Counted from the first letter of the stretch, positions 47,523 to 58,194 are shown. The stretch is DNA of 64,000 nucleotides from Oscillospiraceae bacterium (GCA_025757685.1 CP107220.1:1509501-1573500), one strand, 5' to 3'. Notes: generated by a model not told the origin, from the sequence alone. Numbers and translations: made by a program.

Positions 47523-47750
47523 ATGGTACTGGATAAAATGAAGAACATTTTGGTGGAGCAGCTGGAGTGCAACCCGGAGGACATCACCATGGAGAGCCTG
47601 CTGGTAGACGACCTGGGGGCCGACAGTCTGGACGCCATCGACATCGTGATGAGTGTGGAAGATACGTTCAAGGTTGAAGTACCGGACGAGATTATCGAGA
47701 AGATCGAGACTGTGGGCGACATTGTCAACTACATTGAGGATCACATCTGA
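47523..47750 (+). CDS. acpP: Acyl carrier protein
   Basis: A 75-residue acidic protein from ATG 47523 with GGAGATG upstream. The phosphopantetheine site is GADSLDAID (Ser34-like DSL motif). It carries growing fatty acyl chains. It is alone here, without fab genes, and preceded by its own promoter. Confidence 0.95.
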   Translation: MVLDKMKNILVEQLECNPEDITMESLLVDDLGADSLDAIDIVMSVEDTFKVEVPDEIIEKIETVGDIVNYIEDHI

Positions 47751-47833
47751 TTTGCATTTTTCACCATTTGTCAATTCCTGTCAAAAATTGCGGCAAAAAG
47801 TGTGGATTTTTTATCAAAGTTGCCCTGTTTGAA

Positions 47834-47862
47834 TTGACAATTCACTGAAATTCAAGTAAAAT
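47834..47862 (+). promoter_or_regulatory. Promoter of glpK
   Basis: Consensus TTGACA (47834-47839) and TAAAAT (47857-47862) with a 17-base spacer. Transcription would start near 47869, inside the left arm of the hairpin listed at 47864. Confidence 0.75.
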
Positions 47863-47863
47863 A

Positions 47864-47902
47864 GAAAGGCAGATGATCGTGCATCTGCCTTTCCGCTTTT
47901 TT
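47864..47902 (+). terminator. Terminator-like hairpin overlapping the glpK transcription start
   Basis: GAAAGGCAGATG (47864-47875) pairs perfectly with CATCTGCCTTTC (47882-47893), followed by CGC and six T. It can end acpP transcripts, but transcripts starting at the glpK promoter would carry a shortened version of the same stem at their very 5' end. Confidence 0.7.
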
Positions 47903-47957
47903 AGGGGAAAAAGCGCCGGCGATGCACGGTCTTACCGACATGGAGAGGGGAATCTTT

Positions 47958-49460
47958 ATGGCAAAGAAGTATATCTTGGCCCTGGACCAGGGAACCACAA
48001 GTTCCAGAGCCATCATTTTCAACAAAAAGGGTGAGATCGTCGCCAAGGCGCAAAACGAATTCACCCAGCACTATCCGGAGAACGGCTGGGTAGAGCACGA
48101 CCCGATGGAAATTCTGTTTAGCCAGATCAGCGCCATACTGACCGTGCTGCGCAAGGAAGCGGTGGATCCCAAGGAGATCGCTGCCATCGGCATTACCAAT
48201 CAGAGAGAGACCACCGTGGTGTGGGAGAAGGAGACCGGTCGTCCCATTTATAACGCCATCGTGTGGCAGTGCCGCCGCACGGCGGACCTGTGCGAGGAAT
48301 TGAAGGCGCAGGGGCTGAACGATTATGTAAAGAGCACCACCGGTCTGCTGATCGACGCCTACTTTAGCGGCACCAAGATCAAGTGGATCTTGGACCATGT
48401 GGAGGGCGCCCGGGAGCAGGCGGAGCGGGGCGAGCTGCTGTTCGGCACCATTGACAGCTGGCTGATCTGGAACCTGACCAACGGCAAAGTGCATGTGACC
48501 GATTACTCCAATGCCTGCCGCACCATGCTCTTTGACATTGACAAGCTGTGTTGGGACCCGTTTTTATGTGAAAAGCTGGGCATTCCCATGTCCATGCTGC
48601 CGGAGGTAAAGCCATCCAGCTGCATTTACGGCGAAGTGGCTAAGATCACCGGCATTGAGGACATTGCCGGTGTGCCCATTGCAGGCGCCATCGGTGACCA
48701 GCCGGGTGCGCTCTTCGGCCAGGGCTGCTTTGAGTCCGGCCAGGCCAAGAATACATACGGCACCGGCTGCTTTTTGCTGATGAACACCGGCGAAAAGCGG
48801 GTAGACTCTCGTTCCAACCTGCTCTCCGGCATTGCCTGGGGACTGGACGGCAAGATCACCTATGCGCTGGAAGGCTCCGCCTTTAACGCCGGCAGTGTGA
48901 TCAAGTGGCTGCGCGATGAGCTGGGGCTGATTGAGAACGCGCCCCAGTGCGACAAATTCGCCGCCATGGTGCCAGATTCCGGCGGACTGTACTTTGTGCC
49001 GGCCTTTACCGGGCTGGGCGCTCCCTACTGGGATATGTATGCCCGCGGGGTCATGATCGGTCTGTCCCGTGGGATCAACAAATTCCATGTATGCCGCGCG
49101 GTACTGGAAAGCATTACCTACCAAATGACCGACCTGCTGGAAGCCATGATGAAGGATTCCGACATTATCCTCAAGGACCTTCGGGTGGACGGTGGCGCTT
49201 CCGTCAGCGATATTATGATGCAGATGCAGGCGGATATGACCGGCGTAAATGTGAATCGACCCAAGAATGTGGAGACCACAGCCCTGGGCGCTGCCTACTG
49301 TGCCGGGCTGGCTACCGGTGTGTGGAAAGACACGGCGGAGATCGAGGCCAACCGCCAAGTAGACAAGATTTTTGTGCCCTCCATGGAAGAGGGGCTACGC
49401 AACCGGAAGTACACCGACTGGAAGCGGGCGGTAGAGCGCTCCAGAAACTGGGAACGCTAA
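47958..49460 (+). CDS. glpK: Glycerol kinase
   Basis: A 500-residue FGGY kinase from ATG 47958, with GGAGAGGGG upstream. The N-terminal ALDQGTTSSRAIIF phosphate-binding loop, ITNQRETTVVWEKETGRPIY, and the C-terminal DLRVDGGASVSDIMMQMQAD are the family signatures. It makes glycerol-3-phosphate from glycerol with ATP. No glpF or glpD neighbour in the window. Confidence 0.95.
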   Translation: MAKKYILALDQGTTSSRAIIFNKKGEIVAKAQNEFTQHYPENGWVEHDPMEILFSQISAILTVLRKEAVDPKEIAAIGITNQRETTVVWEKETGRPIYNAIVWQCRRTADLCEELKAQGLNDYVKSTTGLLIDAYFSGTKIKWILDHVEGAREQAERGELLFGTIDSWLIWNLTNGKVHVTDYSNACRTMLFDIDKLCWDPFLCEKLGIPMSMLPEVKPSSCIYGEVAKITGIEDIAGVPIAGAIGDQPGALFGQGCFESGQAKNTYGTGCFLLMNTGEKRVDSRSNLLSGIAWGLDGKITYALEGSAFNAGSVIKWLRDELGLIENAPQCDKFAAMVPDSGGLYFVPAFTGLGAPYWDMYARGVMIGLSRGINKFHVCRAVLESITYQMTDLLEAMMKDSDIILKDLRVDGGASVSDIMMQMQADMTGVNVNRPKNVETTALGAAYCAGLATGVWKDTAEIEANRQVDKIFVPSMEEGLRNRKYTDWKRAVERSRNWER

Positions 49461-49491
49461 ACATACCGATTTATACACAAGTTAATCAGGG

Positions 49492-49533
49492 GGGACAAAG
49501 CGCGCGGCAACGGGTGCTTTGTTCCTCTTTTTA
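49492..49533 (+). terminator. Terminator after glpK
   Basis: GGGACAAAGC (49492-49501) pairs with GCTTTGTTCC (49516-49525), followed by TCTTTTT. Confidence 0.75.
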
Positions 49534-49585
49534 TTTTGCGGCAAAACCGCACCCAAATTCTATTTCACAACAAGGAGAACCCATT

Positions 49586-50695
49586 ATGTCAAAAGTCATT
49601 GTACCCTGGGATCTGATCACCAATTTTGTGACAGACGCTTTCATCGGCTACGGCATTCCCGCAGAGGACGCTAAGATCTGCACGGATGTTTTGCTGGAGT
49701 CCGACCGCCGCGGGATTGAAAGCCACGGCTGCAACCGGTTTAAGCCCATTTACCTGGATCGGATCAAAGCCGGGATCCAAAATCCGGTGACCCAGTTTGA
49801 GATCTTAAAGGAAACCCCCACCACCGCCGTGGTAGACGGCCACAACGGCATGGGTCAGGTGATCGGCCATCGGGCCATGCAGATGGCCATTGATAAGGCC
49901 AAGGAATACGGTATGGGCATGGTGGCCGTGCGCAACAGCTGCCACTACGGCATTGCCGGTTATTACGCCACCATGGCCACCAAGGCCGGCTGCATCGGCA
50001 TCACCGGCACCAACGCCCGCCCCTCTGTGGCGCCCACCTTTGGTGTGGAGGGTATGTTCGGCACCAATCCGCTGACCGTAGGCATTCCAACCGACGAGGA
50101 CTTTGACTTTCTCATCGACTGCGCCACCTCCATCACCCAGAACGGCAAGATCGAATATTACGCCCGCATTGGCGAGGACGTGCATCCGGGCACGGTAATC
50201 GGGCGGGACGGCCAGCCCATCTCCGGCGACAGCGGCGAGGCGCTGAAGAAGATTCGCAGCGGCGACGCGGCACTGACCACCCTGGGCGGCATTGGCGAAG
50301 CCCTGGGCGGCTACAAAGGCTATGGCTACGCCATGGTGATCGAGCTGCTCTCTGCCGTGCTGCAAGACGGTGCCTACGGCAAAGATCTGGACGGCAAGGA
50401 CGAGAACGGCAACATTCGCCCCTATCACCTGGGTCACTTCTTTATTGCCATTGACACCGATCACTTCCTGGGTCAGGAGCTGACCCGCAAAAAAGCCGGC
50501 GAAATCCTCCGCAGTGTGCGTGCCTCTCAAAAAGCGCCCGGCGCCGACCGCATTTTCACCGCCGGCGAAAAAGAGTGGGAGATCTGGCAGCAGCGCAAGG
50601 ACAGCGGTGTGCCCATCAACGACTCTGTGCAGAAAGAAATTTTGGAAGTTCGGGACGAACTGGGTCTGACCCAGTACAAGTTCCCCTGGGAATAA
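49586..50695 (+). CDS. Ldh_2-family malate (or related hydroxyacid) dehydrogenase
   Basis: A 369-residue protein from ATG 49586 with AAGGAGAACCC upstream. It carries Ldh_2 motifs: DVLLESDRRGIESHGCNRF, VAVRNSCHYGIAGYYATMAT (catalytic His), TGTNARPSVAPTFGVEGMFG and GGYKGYGYAMVIELL. The family reduces oxaloacetate or similar 2-oxo acids with NAD(P)H. A malic enzyme follows after 11 bases, so malate is the likely substrate. Not related to the classical Mdh fold. Confidence 0.88.
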   Translation: MSKVIVPWDLITNFVTDAFIGYGIPAEDAKICTDVLLESDRRGIESHGCNRFKPIYLDRIKAGIQNPVTQFEILKETPTTAVVDGHNGMGQVIGHRAMQMAIDKAKEYGMGMVAVRNSCHYGIAGYYATMATKAGCIGITGTNARPSVAPTFGVEGMFGTNPLTVGIPTDEDFDFLIDCATSITQNGKIEYYARIGEDVHPGTVIGRDGQPISGDSGEALKKIRSGDAALTTLGGIGEALGGYKGYGYAMVIELLSAVLQDGAYGKDLDGKDENGNIRPYHLGHFFIAIDTDHFLGQELTRKKAGEILRSVRASQKAPGADRIFTAGEKEWEIWQQRKDSGVPINDSVQKEILEVRDELGLTQYKFPWE

Positions 50696-50706
50696 GCGAG
50701 GTAACT

Positions 50707-51879
50707 ATGGATTACAGAAAAGAATCATTAAGACTCCACGGTGAGTGGAAAGGCAAAGTTGAAGTGGTGGCACGGGCCAAGGTGGACAACAAGGACGCCC
50801 TGTCCCTGGCCTACACCCCCGGTGTGGCCGAACCCTGTCTGGCGATTCAGGCAGATTACAACAAAAGCTGGGAGCTGACCCGCCGCTGGAATATGGTGGC
50901 GGTGATCACCGACGGCTCTGCGGTACTGGGTCTGGGCGACATTGGCCCGGAGGCCGGTATGCCCGTTATGGAGGGCAAATGCGTGCTGTTTAAGGAATTC
51001 GGCGGCGTAGACGCCTTCCCCCTGTGTGTACGCACCAAGGACGTGGACGAATTTGTAGAGACGGTGTATAATATCAGCGGTTCCTTTGGCGGGATCAACC
51101 TGGAGGATATTGCCGCGCCCCGCTGCTTTGAGATCGAGCAGAAGCTGAAAGAACGCTGCGATATTCCGATTTTCCACGACGATCAGCACGGCACCGCCGT
51201 TGTGGTCTCTGCCGCATTGATCAATGCCACAAAAATTACCGGCAAGCCCCTTGATCAGTGTAAGGCCGTGATCAACGGCAGCGGCGCTGCGGGCATTGCC
51301 ATTGCCAAGCTGCTGCTGACCCTGGGTCTGGGCGATGTGATCCTGTGTGACCGCACCGGCGCCATCTACGAAGGCCGCGATAAATTAAACGCCAGCAAGG
51401 CAGAGATCGCCGCCGTGTCCAATAAGGGCAAGGTACAGGGCACCCTGGCAGAAGCGGTAAAGGGCACGGACATCTTCATCGGCGTGTCTGCACCCGGTGT
51501 GCTGACCCAGGAGATGATCCGCACCATGAACCCGGATCCCATTGTGCTGGCCATGGCCAACCCCACGCCGGAGATTCTACCGGATGAGGCAGCCGCTGCC
51601 GGTGCCAAAATTGTAGGCACCGGGCGCTCCGACTTCCCCAACCAGATCAACAACGTGGTCGCATTCCCCGGTATCTTCCGCGGGGCGTTAGATGTGCGCG
51701 CCGCTGCCATTACGGAGAATATGAAGATTGCCGCCGCGTATGCCATCGCCTCCCTGGTCAGCGATGCAGAGTTAAAACCGGAGTATATTCTGCCCCACGC
51801 CTTTGATCCCCGGATCAAGGACACCGTGGCCGCCGCTGTGGCAGAAGCTGCACGGAAGGACGGCGTAGCCCGCATTTAA
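50707..51879 (+). CDS. Malic enzyme (NAD(P)-dependent, decarboxylating)
   Basis: A 390-residue protein from ATG 50707. It has the malic motif SLAYTPGVAEPCLAI, VITDGSAVLGLGDIG, FHDDQHGTAVVV and the nucleotide-binding INGSGAAGIAIAKLLL turn. It converts malate to pyruvate and CO2 with NAD(P)H formation. With the upstream dehydrogenase it can link oxaloacetate, malate and pyruvate. Length (about 390) fits the bacterial short form lacking a phosphotransacetylase domain. Confidence 0.95.
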   Translation: MDYRKESLRLHGEWKGKVEVVARAKVDNKDALSLAYTPGVAEPCLAIQADYNKSWELTRRWNMVAVITDGSAVLGLGDIGPEAGMPVMEGKCVLFKEFGGVDAFPLCVRTKDVDEFVETVYNISGSFGGINLEDIAAPRCFEIEQKLKERCDIPIFHDDQHGTAVVVSAALINATKITGKPLDQCKAVINGSGAAGIAIAKLLLTLGLGDVILCDRTGAIYEGRDKLNASKAEIAAVSNKGKVQGTLAEAVKGTDIFIGVSAPGVLTQEMIRTMNPDPIVLAMANPTPEILPDEAAAAGAKIVGTGRSDFPNQINNVVAFPGIFRGALDVRAAAITENMKIAAAYAIASLVSDAELKPEYILPHAFDPRIKDTVAAAVAEAARKDGVARI

Positions 51880-52206
51880 CGGCCATGCCTATTATAATGT
51901 TATAAGTTATATATTATAATAAAGCAAAACAAACGCACAGGCGCTCTCCCCTGCCGCTCCCCGGCGGCAGAACGGAGGGCGCCGGTTTTTTTGTCCTATT
52001 TTATGCAACTCAAGAGCAGTATTAGACAAGTGTTGCAATACTAAGGCGGTTTTGTCAAGGGAAAAGGGGCAAGTTTGTGGAAGTTGCTTAATTATTACAG
52101 AATGGTTACAAATTCGTTGTATAGATTTACCATAGATTAAAAAGTTACAAATGTGTTACAATCCTCACCGTTGTTGTGGCATAGGCCCAACAAAGGGAGG
52201 TTTTTG
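51880..52206. other. Gap of about 330 bases with terminator and leader of the CHAP gene
   Basis: Contains the terminator at 51940-51992, then AT-rich sequence with repeated GTTACAA (52093, 52143 and 52154 regions) and TTACAATC near 52156, before the ribosome binding site of the CHAP gene. No open frame with a start signal. The repeated GTTACAA words may bind a regulator of the secreted protein. Confidence 0.5.
51940..51992 (+). terminator. Terminator after the malic enzyme gene
   Basis: A long stem: GGCGC with TCTCC, inner CTGCCG (51951-51956) to CGGCAG (51965-51970), then GGAGGGCGCC, followed by GGTTTTTTT. Strong GC-rich terminator. Confidence 0.85.
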
Positions 52207-52962
52207 ATGAAAAAGGCAATCATAGCCCTTATTTCTCTGCTTATTTTTTGCATAGTATTCCCGTCTACCGTGTCGGCAGAGTCCGCAAGGAGCCATTACA
52301 AGCCCCGGCTGACTGCCCCCACCTCAGACAACGCCTATTATAACAGCAAGCTGAACCGTTACAGCCAGACCGGCTACGGTATGCCCAACTGCGTGGCCTA
52401 CGCCTACGGCCGGGTGTACGAGATGAACGGCAAGGCCCCCAAGATCACCCACGGCAACGCCGGCGAGTGGTGGAGCATTAACAAGCAGGGCGGCTATTAC
52501 AAGTACGGCAGCAAGCCCAAGGTGGGCGCAGTGGTGGTTTGGAGCAACCATGTGGCCGTGGTGGAGCAGATCCACAAGAACGGCAGCATTACCATTTCCG
52601 AGTCCCACTACGGCGGCACCTATTTTGACACCAAGACCGTCACCGACTACACCTACCATTACGGCCAGACTTTTTACGGCTTCATCTACACCTATCAGGG
52701 CAGTGCCAAGAAAAAGAGCAAGCCCAAGCCCAAACAGTACACCGCCGCCAAAACCGCAGTAACCGCACCGGAAGAGCAGGAACAGGTATTCCGTATACTG
52801 GAGATCGACGACAGCAAGGCAGCCACGCAGGAGATCGTGCAAAACGATAAACTGCTGCAAGCTTCCGCTGCCAGCCACTCCACCAAGAAGGCAGATACGG
52901 AAAAACGCGCCGCTGCGCAAAAAGCGGCCATGCAAACTGCGGAAAAGTCCGTTGCTGCATAA
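52207..52962 (+). CDS. Secreted CHAP-domain peptidoglycan hydrolase
   Basis: A 251-residue protein from ATG 52207 with AAAGGGAGG upstream. Residues 1 to 24 are a signal peptide (MKKAIIALISLLIFCIVFPS, cut after VSAES-like AxA). The CHAP domain has Cys in YGMPNCVAYAYGR and His in WSNHVAVVEQIH, with ESHYGG. It ends in a basic, Ala/Lys/Thr-rich tail (KADTEKRAAAQKAAMQTAEK) that may bind the wall. It probably remodels the cell wall. Terminator follows. Confidence 0.88.
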   Translation: MKKAIIALISLLIFCIVFPSTVSAESARSHYKPRLTAPTSDNAYYNSKLNRYSQTGYGMPNCVAYAYGRVYEMNGKAPKITHGNAGEWWSINKQGGYYKYGSKPKVGAVVVWSNHVAVVEQIHKNGSITISESHYGGTYFDTKTVTDYTYHYGQTFYGFIYTYQGSAKKKSKPKPKQYTAAKTAVTAPEEQEQVFRILEIDDSKAATQEIVQNDKLLQASAASHSTKKADTEKRAAAQKAAMQTAEKSVAA

Positions 52963-52985
52963 CACTTAAAGAGAATCCACACAAG

Positions 52986-53011
52986 GAGCACCCTATGGGT
53001 GCTCTTTTTTT
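52986..53011 (+). terminator. Terminator after the CHAP gene
   Basis: GAGCACCC (52986-52993) pairs with GGGTGCTC (52997-53004), followed by seven T. Confidence 0.85.
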
Positions 53012-53104
53012 ATACCAATAAGAATAAAAAGACGGCAGGCGGATCTTACCCATAAACAAAAAATGAAAAAGCCGTGAATTTTTTGAAATTTTGCAAAAAA
53101 GGTG

Positions 53105-53131
53105 TTGACAAAACGACAAAATGGATATAAT
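53105..53131 (+). promoter_or_regulatory. Heat-shock operon promoter
   Basis: TTGACA (53105-53110) and TATAAT (53126-53131) with a 15-base spacer, or TATAAA at 53131 with 20. The CIRCE element follows 11 bases downstream, so HrcA binding would block transcription at or near the start site. Confidence 0.7.
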
Positions 53132-53141
53132 ATAAAGACAG

Positions 53142-53168
53142 TTAGCACTCAGGCACATAGAGTGCTAA
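53142..53168. promoter_or_regulatory. CIRCE operator for HrcA
   Basis: TTAGCACTC (53142-53150), nine spacer bases, then GAGTGCTAA (53160-53168): the exact consensus CIRCE inverted repeat. It lies just before hrcA and controls the whole hrcA-grpE-dnaK-dnaJ operon. Confidence 0.97.
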
Positions 53169-53191
53169 CACAGTAAAGGACGGTGAAAGGA

Positions 53192-54229
53192 ATGCTTGGT
53201 GAACGCAGAGCCGCCATACTCCGCCTGATTATTGAGTATTACATCAAGACAGGCGAGCCTATCGGCTCCAAAACTCTGTGCAACCTTTTGCCTTACGCTG
53301 TATCCAGCGCCACCATTCGCAACGAAATGGCGCACCTGAGCAACCTGGGCTACCTGGAACAGCGCCACACCAGCGGCGGCCGTGTGCCGGGCAAGAATGC
53401 CTACCGCTTTTATGTGGATCACCTAATGGAGCCTAAGGCGCTGTCCCCTTATGAGACAGCCAAGATCGACGAACGCCTGTCCGTCAACGCCGGAGACGCC
53501 CAGCGCCTGTTGGCTGATGCGGCGGATCTGCTGGCAGACGCCACCCACTGCGCCGCCTTTAGTTGCGCACTGGCAGACGCCGGCGATGTGATTCAGGGCG
53601 TGCAGTTAATCCCTGCCGGAGGCGGCCGCGCCATGTTGGTCATGCTTACCGCCGGTGGGCGTATCAAATCTTCGATTTGCCGGCTCAGTTGCCCGGCGGA
53701 CGACGGATTTATGGCCGCCTTTTACGATGTGATGCACAGCACATTCATCGGCACCCGGCTCAGCGATGTAAGCATTGCCACGGTGCAAAGCACAGCCGTA
53801 ACCCTGGGCAGCCGCATTTTTGATATGCTGCCGGTGCTCAGCAGTCTGTGCGCCCTGTGCGCGGAAACGCGGCAGGACAGCCTGCTCTTTGCCGGCGAGA
53901 CCAATTTGCTCTCTCACGAGGAACTGGGCAACGAGGTATATAAGCTGCTGACCTTTCTCACCAACCGGCCACGCTTTTTGACCCTGGCGAAGCAATTTGC
54001 TGACGCCCCGGCGCGCAGTGCTCTGTTTATCGGTGAGGAGAACCCGTACTTTGAGCTGAAAAACACAGCCACCATGCTGTGCAGTCTGCACTACAACAGC
54101 CAACAGCGCGCGGTTCTGGGCGTGATCGGCTCCACCCGCATGGACTACGCCACCATTGTGCCCCGGGCACAGTATGTTATGAATAAAACCACAGATCTTC
54201 TTGCTGAAGGAGGTATAACCAATGGCTAA
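53192..54229 (+). CDS. hrcA: Heat-inducible transcription repressor HrcA
   Basis: A 345-residue protein from ATG 53192, after AAAGGACGG; a GTG at 53183 is possible. N-terminal winged helix: GEPIGSKTLCNLLPYAVSSA, TIRNEMAHLSNLGYLEQRHT and SGGRVPGKNAYRFYVD. It binds CIRCE at 53142 and represses the chaperone operon until stress titrates GroEL away. It overlaps grpE by 8 bases. Confidence 0.95.
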   Translation: MLGERRAAILRLIIEYYIKTGEPIGSKTLCNLLPYAVSSATIRNEMAHLSNLGYLEQRHTSGGRVPGKNAYRFYVDHLMEPKALSPYETAKIDERLSVNAGDAQRLLADAADLLADATHCAAFSCALADAGDVIQGVQLIPAGGGRAMLVMLTAGGRIKSSICRLSCPADDGFMAAFYDVMHSTFIGTRLSDVSIATVQSTAVTLGSRIFDMLPVLSSLCALCAETRQDSLLFAGETNLLSHEELGNEVYKLLTFLTNRPRFLTLAKQFADAPARSALFIGEENPYFELKNTATMLCSLHYNSQQRAVLGVIGSTRMDYATIVPRAQYVMNKTTDLLAEGGITNG

Positions 54230-54776
54230 AAAGAAGCAGGCAGAGGAAAAGCCAAACACCCAGGCTGCCGCTGCCGAAACAGAAACCGAAACCACACCGC
54301 CACAGGCGGAAGAAAACAACCAGACCCAAACAGACGACCCTACGGCGGCGCTGGAAAAGGAGCTGGCAGACACAAAAGATCAGCTGCTGCGGCTGACGGC
54401 GGAATACGCCAATTTCCGCAAGCGCAGCGATAAAGAAAAGGGCGATACTTACGCCTACGCCACCGGCAAGACCGTGGAGGCATTTCTCCCGGTGTTTGAC
54501 AATCTGGAGCGGGCGCTGGGCGCCACCCAGCAGGACTTTGAGGGCCTGCAAAAGGGCGTGCAAATGACCTTTGACGGTCTGACTGCCACCCTGGAGAAGC
54601 TGGGCGTCACCGCTTACGGCGCCCCGGGCGAAACCTTTGACCCCAACCTGCACCATGCAGTGATGCATGTGGAGGATGAGAACCTGGATGAAAATGTCAT
54701 TACCGATGTTTTTCAACGGGGATATAAAATGGATGATCGGATCATCCGACCGGCAATGGTCAAAACAGCAAATTAA
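54222..54776 (+). CDS. grpE: Nucleotide exchange factor GrpE
   Basis: A 184-residue protein from ATG 54222. The N-terminus is acidic and low complexity; residues 45 to 90 are coiled coil; the core reads LRLTAEYANFRKRSDKEKGD, LPVFDNLERALGA and HHAVMHVEDENLDENVITDV, ending GYKMDDRIIRPAMV. It drives ADP release from DnaK. Dimer in the cytoplasm. Confidence 0.95.
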   Translation: MAKKKQAEEKPNTQAAAAETETETTPPQAEENNQTQTDDPTAALEKELADTKDQLLRLTAEYANFRKRSDKEKGDTYAYATGKTVEAFLPVFDNLERALGATQQDFEGLQKGVQMTFDGLTATLEKLGVTAYGAPGETFDPNLHHAVMHVEDENLDENVITDVFQRGYKMDDRIIRPAMVKTAN

Positions 54777-54799
54777 CAATAAGCAGGAGGTATTCCATT

Positions 54800-56641
<1,842 letters not shown>

Positions 56642-56659
56642 TCCCCTCTCAGGAACGGC

Positions 56660-56693
56660 GGCAGGCGGTAATACACCAGTATTGCCGCCTGCC
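56660..56693 (+). repeat. Strong hairpin between dnaK and dnaJ
   Basis: GGCAGGCGGTAATAC (56660-56674) pairs with GTATTGCCGCCTGCC (56679-56693), 15 bp with one G-U. No T-run follows. It could protect the dnaK 3' end or lower dnaJ expression. Confidence 0.7.
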
Positions 56694-56735
56694 TATACCG
56701 TTATCTATACTGAAATCTAAACGACGGAGGCTACT

Positions 56736-57893
56736 ATGCCTGAAGAAAAACGAGATTACTACGAGGTGCTGGGCATAAGCAAAGGCGCCTCGGAGGATGA
56801 GATCAAAAAAGCATACCGCAAAACCGCCAAGAAGTACCACCCGGACCTGCACCCGGACGACCCGGTGGCCGAGGCCAAATTCAAGGAATGTAACGAGGCC
56901 TACGAGGTGCTGGGCGATCCCCAAAAGAAAGCTCGATACGACCAATTCGGCTTTGCCGGGGTTGACCCCAACTACGGTGCCGGACAGGGCGGCTACGGCG
57001 GCGGTGGCTTTGGCTTTGACGGCGGCGACATTGACCTGGGCGATATCTTCTCCTCCATCTTTGGCGGTGGAGGCGGCGGCTTCGGCTTTGGCGGGCGCAA
57101 CCCCAATGCGCCGGTGCGCGGTCGGGATGTGCGAGCGTCTGTGACCCTGACCTTTGAAGAAGCAGCCAAGGGCTGCAAAAAGACCGTCAGCACCCAGCGG
57201 GTCGAGGATTGCTCTGCGTGCGGCGGCACCGGTGCGGCGAAAGGCACCAGTCCCAAGACCTGCCCGGACTGCCAAGGACGCGGCGTAGTCAATGTGCAGC
57301 AGCGCACCGCCTTCGGTGTAATGAACAGCCAGCACACCTGCTCCCGCTGCGGCGGCCGGGGCAAAATCGTAGACGACCCCTGCAAAAAGTGCGGCGGCAA
57401 GGGCAAGGTGCGTGCCGCGCGGCAAATTGAAATCAACATTCCCGCCGGGATTGATGACGGCCAGGTTGTGACCGTGCGCGGTAACGGCGACGCCGGTATG
57501 AACGGCGGCCCTGCCGGTGATCTGCACATTGAAGTGCGGATCAAGAAGCACAGGAACTTTACCCGGGACGGCTATAATGTATGGTACAACAAGCATGTGA
57601 GCATTACCGAGGCCACCCTGGGCGCAGAATTACAGGTGCCCACCCTGGACGGCAATGTGAAGTACAATATGCCTGCCGGTACACAGCCGGGCGCCGTGTT
57701 TAAGCTGAAGGGTAAAGGTATTCAGCGGCTGAACAGTGTGGGCAAAGGCGACGAATATGTACAGATCATTGTAGATATTCCCACCGGTCTGACTCACGAG
57801 CAAAAGGAACTGCTGCGTACCTTTGATAAAAGCTACACGCCCCCCAAGAACCCGCCTAAAGAAGGCTTTTTTGACAAGTTCAAGAAGAAATAA
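56736..57893 (+). CDS. dnaJ: Chaperone DnaJ (Hsp40)
   Basis: A 385-residue protein from ATG 56736, with ACGGAGG upstream. J-domain with HPD in KKYHPDLHPDD, a Gly/Phe-rich linker (GGGGGFGFGGRNP), four zinc motifs (CSACGGTG, CPDCQGRG, CSRCGGRG, CKKCGGKG) and a C-terminal substrate domain. It delivers clients to DnaK and stimulates its ATPase. Confidence 0.97.
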   Translation: MPEEKRDYYEVLGISKGASEDEIKKAYRKTAKKYHPDLHPDDPVAEAKFKECNEAYEVLGDPQKKARYDQFGFAGVDPNYGAGQGGYGGGGFGFDGGDIDLGDIFSSIFGGGGGGFGFGGRNPNAPVRGRDVRASVTLTFEEAAKGCKKTVSTQRVEDCSACGGTGAAKGTSPKTCPDCQGRGVVNVQQRTAFGVMNSQHTCSRCGGRGKIVDDPCKKCGGKGKVRAARQIEINIPAGIDDGQVVTVRGNGDAGMNGGPAGDLHIEVRIKKHRNFTRDGYNVWYNKHVSITEATLGAELQVPTLDGNVKYNMPAGTQPGAVFKLKGKGIQRLNSVGKGDEYVQIIVDIPTGLTHEQKELLRTFDKSYTPPKNPPKEGFFDKFKKK

Positions 57894-57903
57894 GTACAAA
57901 GAG

Positions 57904-57938
57904 AAAAGCGCATTGCAAGGCTTGCAATGCGCTTTTTT
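57904..57938. terminator. Terminator after dnaJ
   Basis: AAAAGCGCATTGCAAG (57904-57919) pairs with CTTGCAATGCGCTTTT (57921-57936), then TT. It is bidirectional and also ends the small minus-strand gene. Confidence 0.85.
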
Positions 57939-57943
57939 GCACT

Positions 57944-58126
57944 TTACAGATCGTCCGCATCCTGTACCGGCTCTGCGGGAATGTCCTCATAATACGTTTC
58001 CCGCGGCACGCCGGTGTAGCTGCCGTCCACATCTGCCTGCAACATCTCCGGGCTGATATAGGAGGTCAGGTCAATGACTTCCTTACCCTTTCTCTGCCGT
58101 TTTTCCTTTTTGTTCTTCTTCGCCAT
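57944..58126 (-). CDS. 60-residue protein, unknown
   Basis: Starts at ATG 58126 with CAGGGGTGA upstream. The N-terminus is lysine-rich (MAKKNKKEKRQRKGKEVIDL), the rest acidic (SYISPEMLQADVDGSYTGVP, RETYYEDIPAEPVQDADDL). No family recognised. It follows the larger unknown gene at 58195 on the same strand, separated by an inverted repeat. Confidence 0.6.
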   Translation of the reverse strand: MAKKNKKEKRQRKGKEVIDLTSYISPEMLQADVDGSYTGVPRETYYEDIPAEPVQDADDL

Positions 58127-58135
58127 AAAAAATCA

Positions 58136-58182
58136 CCCCTGTGCAATCGGTGCCGCGGCACCGGTAATAGTTTGCACAGGGG
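58136..58182. repeat. Nested inverted repeat
   Basis: Outer arms CCCCTGTGCAA (58136-58146) and TTGCACAGGGG (58172-58182) enclose a perfect palindrome CGGTGCCG/CGGCACCG (58148-58163). No T-run. It lies between two minus-strand genes and may be an mRNA processing or translational control element. Confidence 0.65.
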
Positions 58183-58194
58183 CGCTGTATTTAC

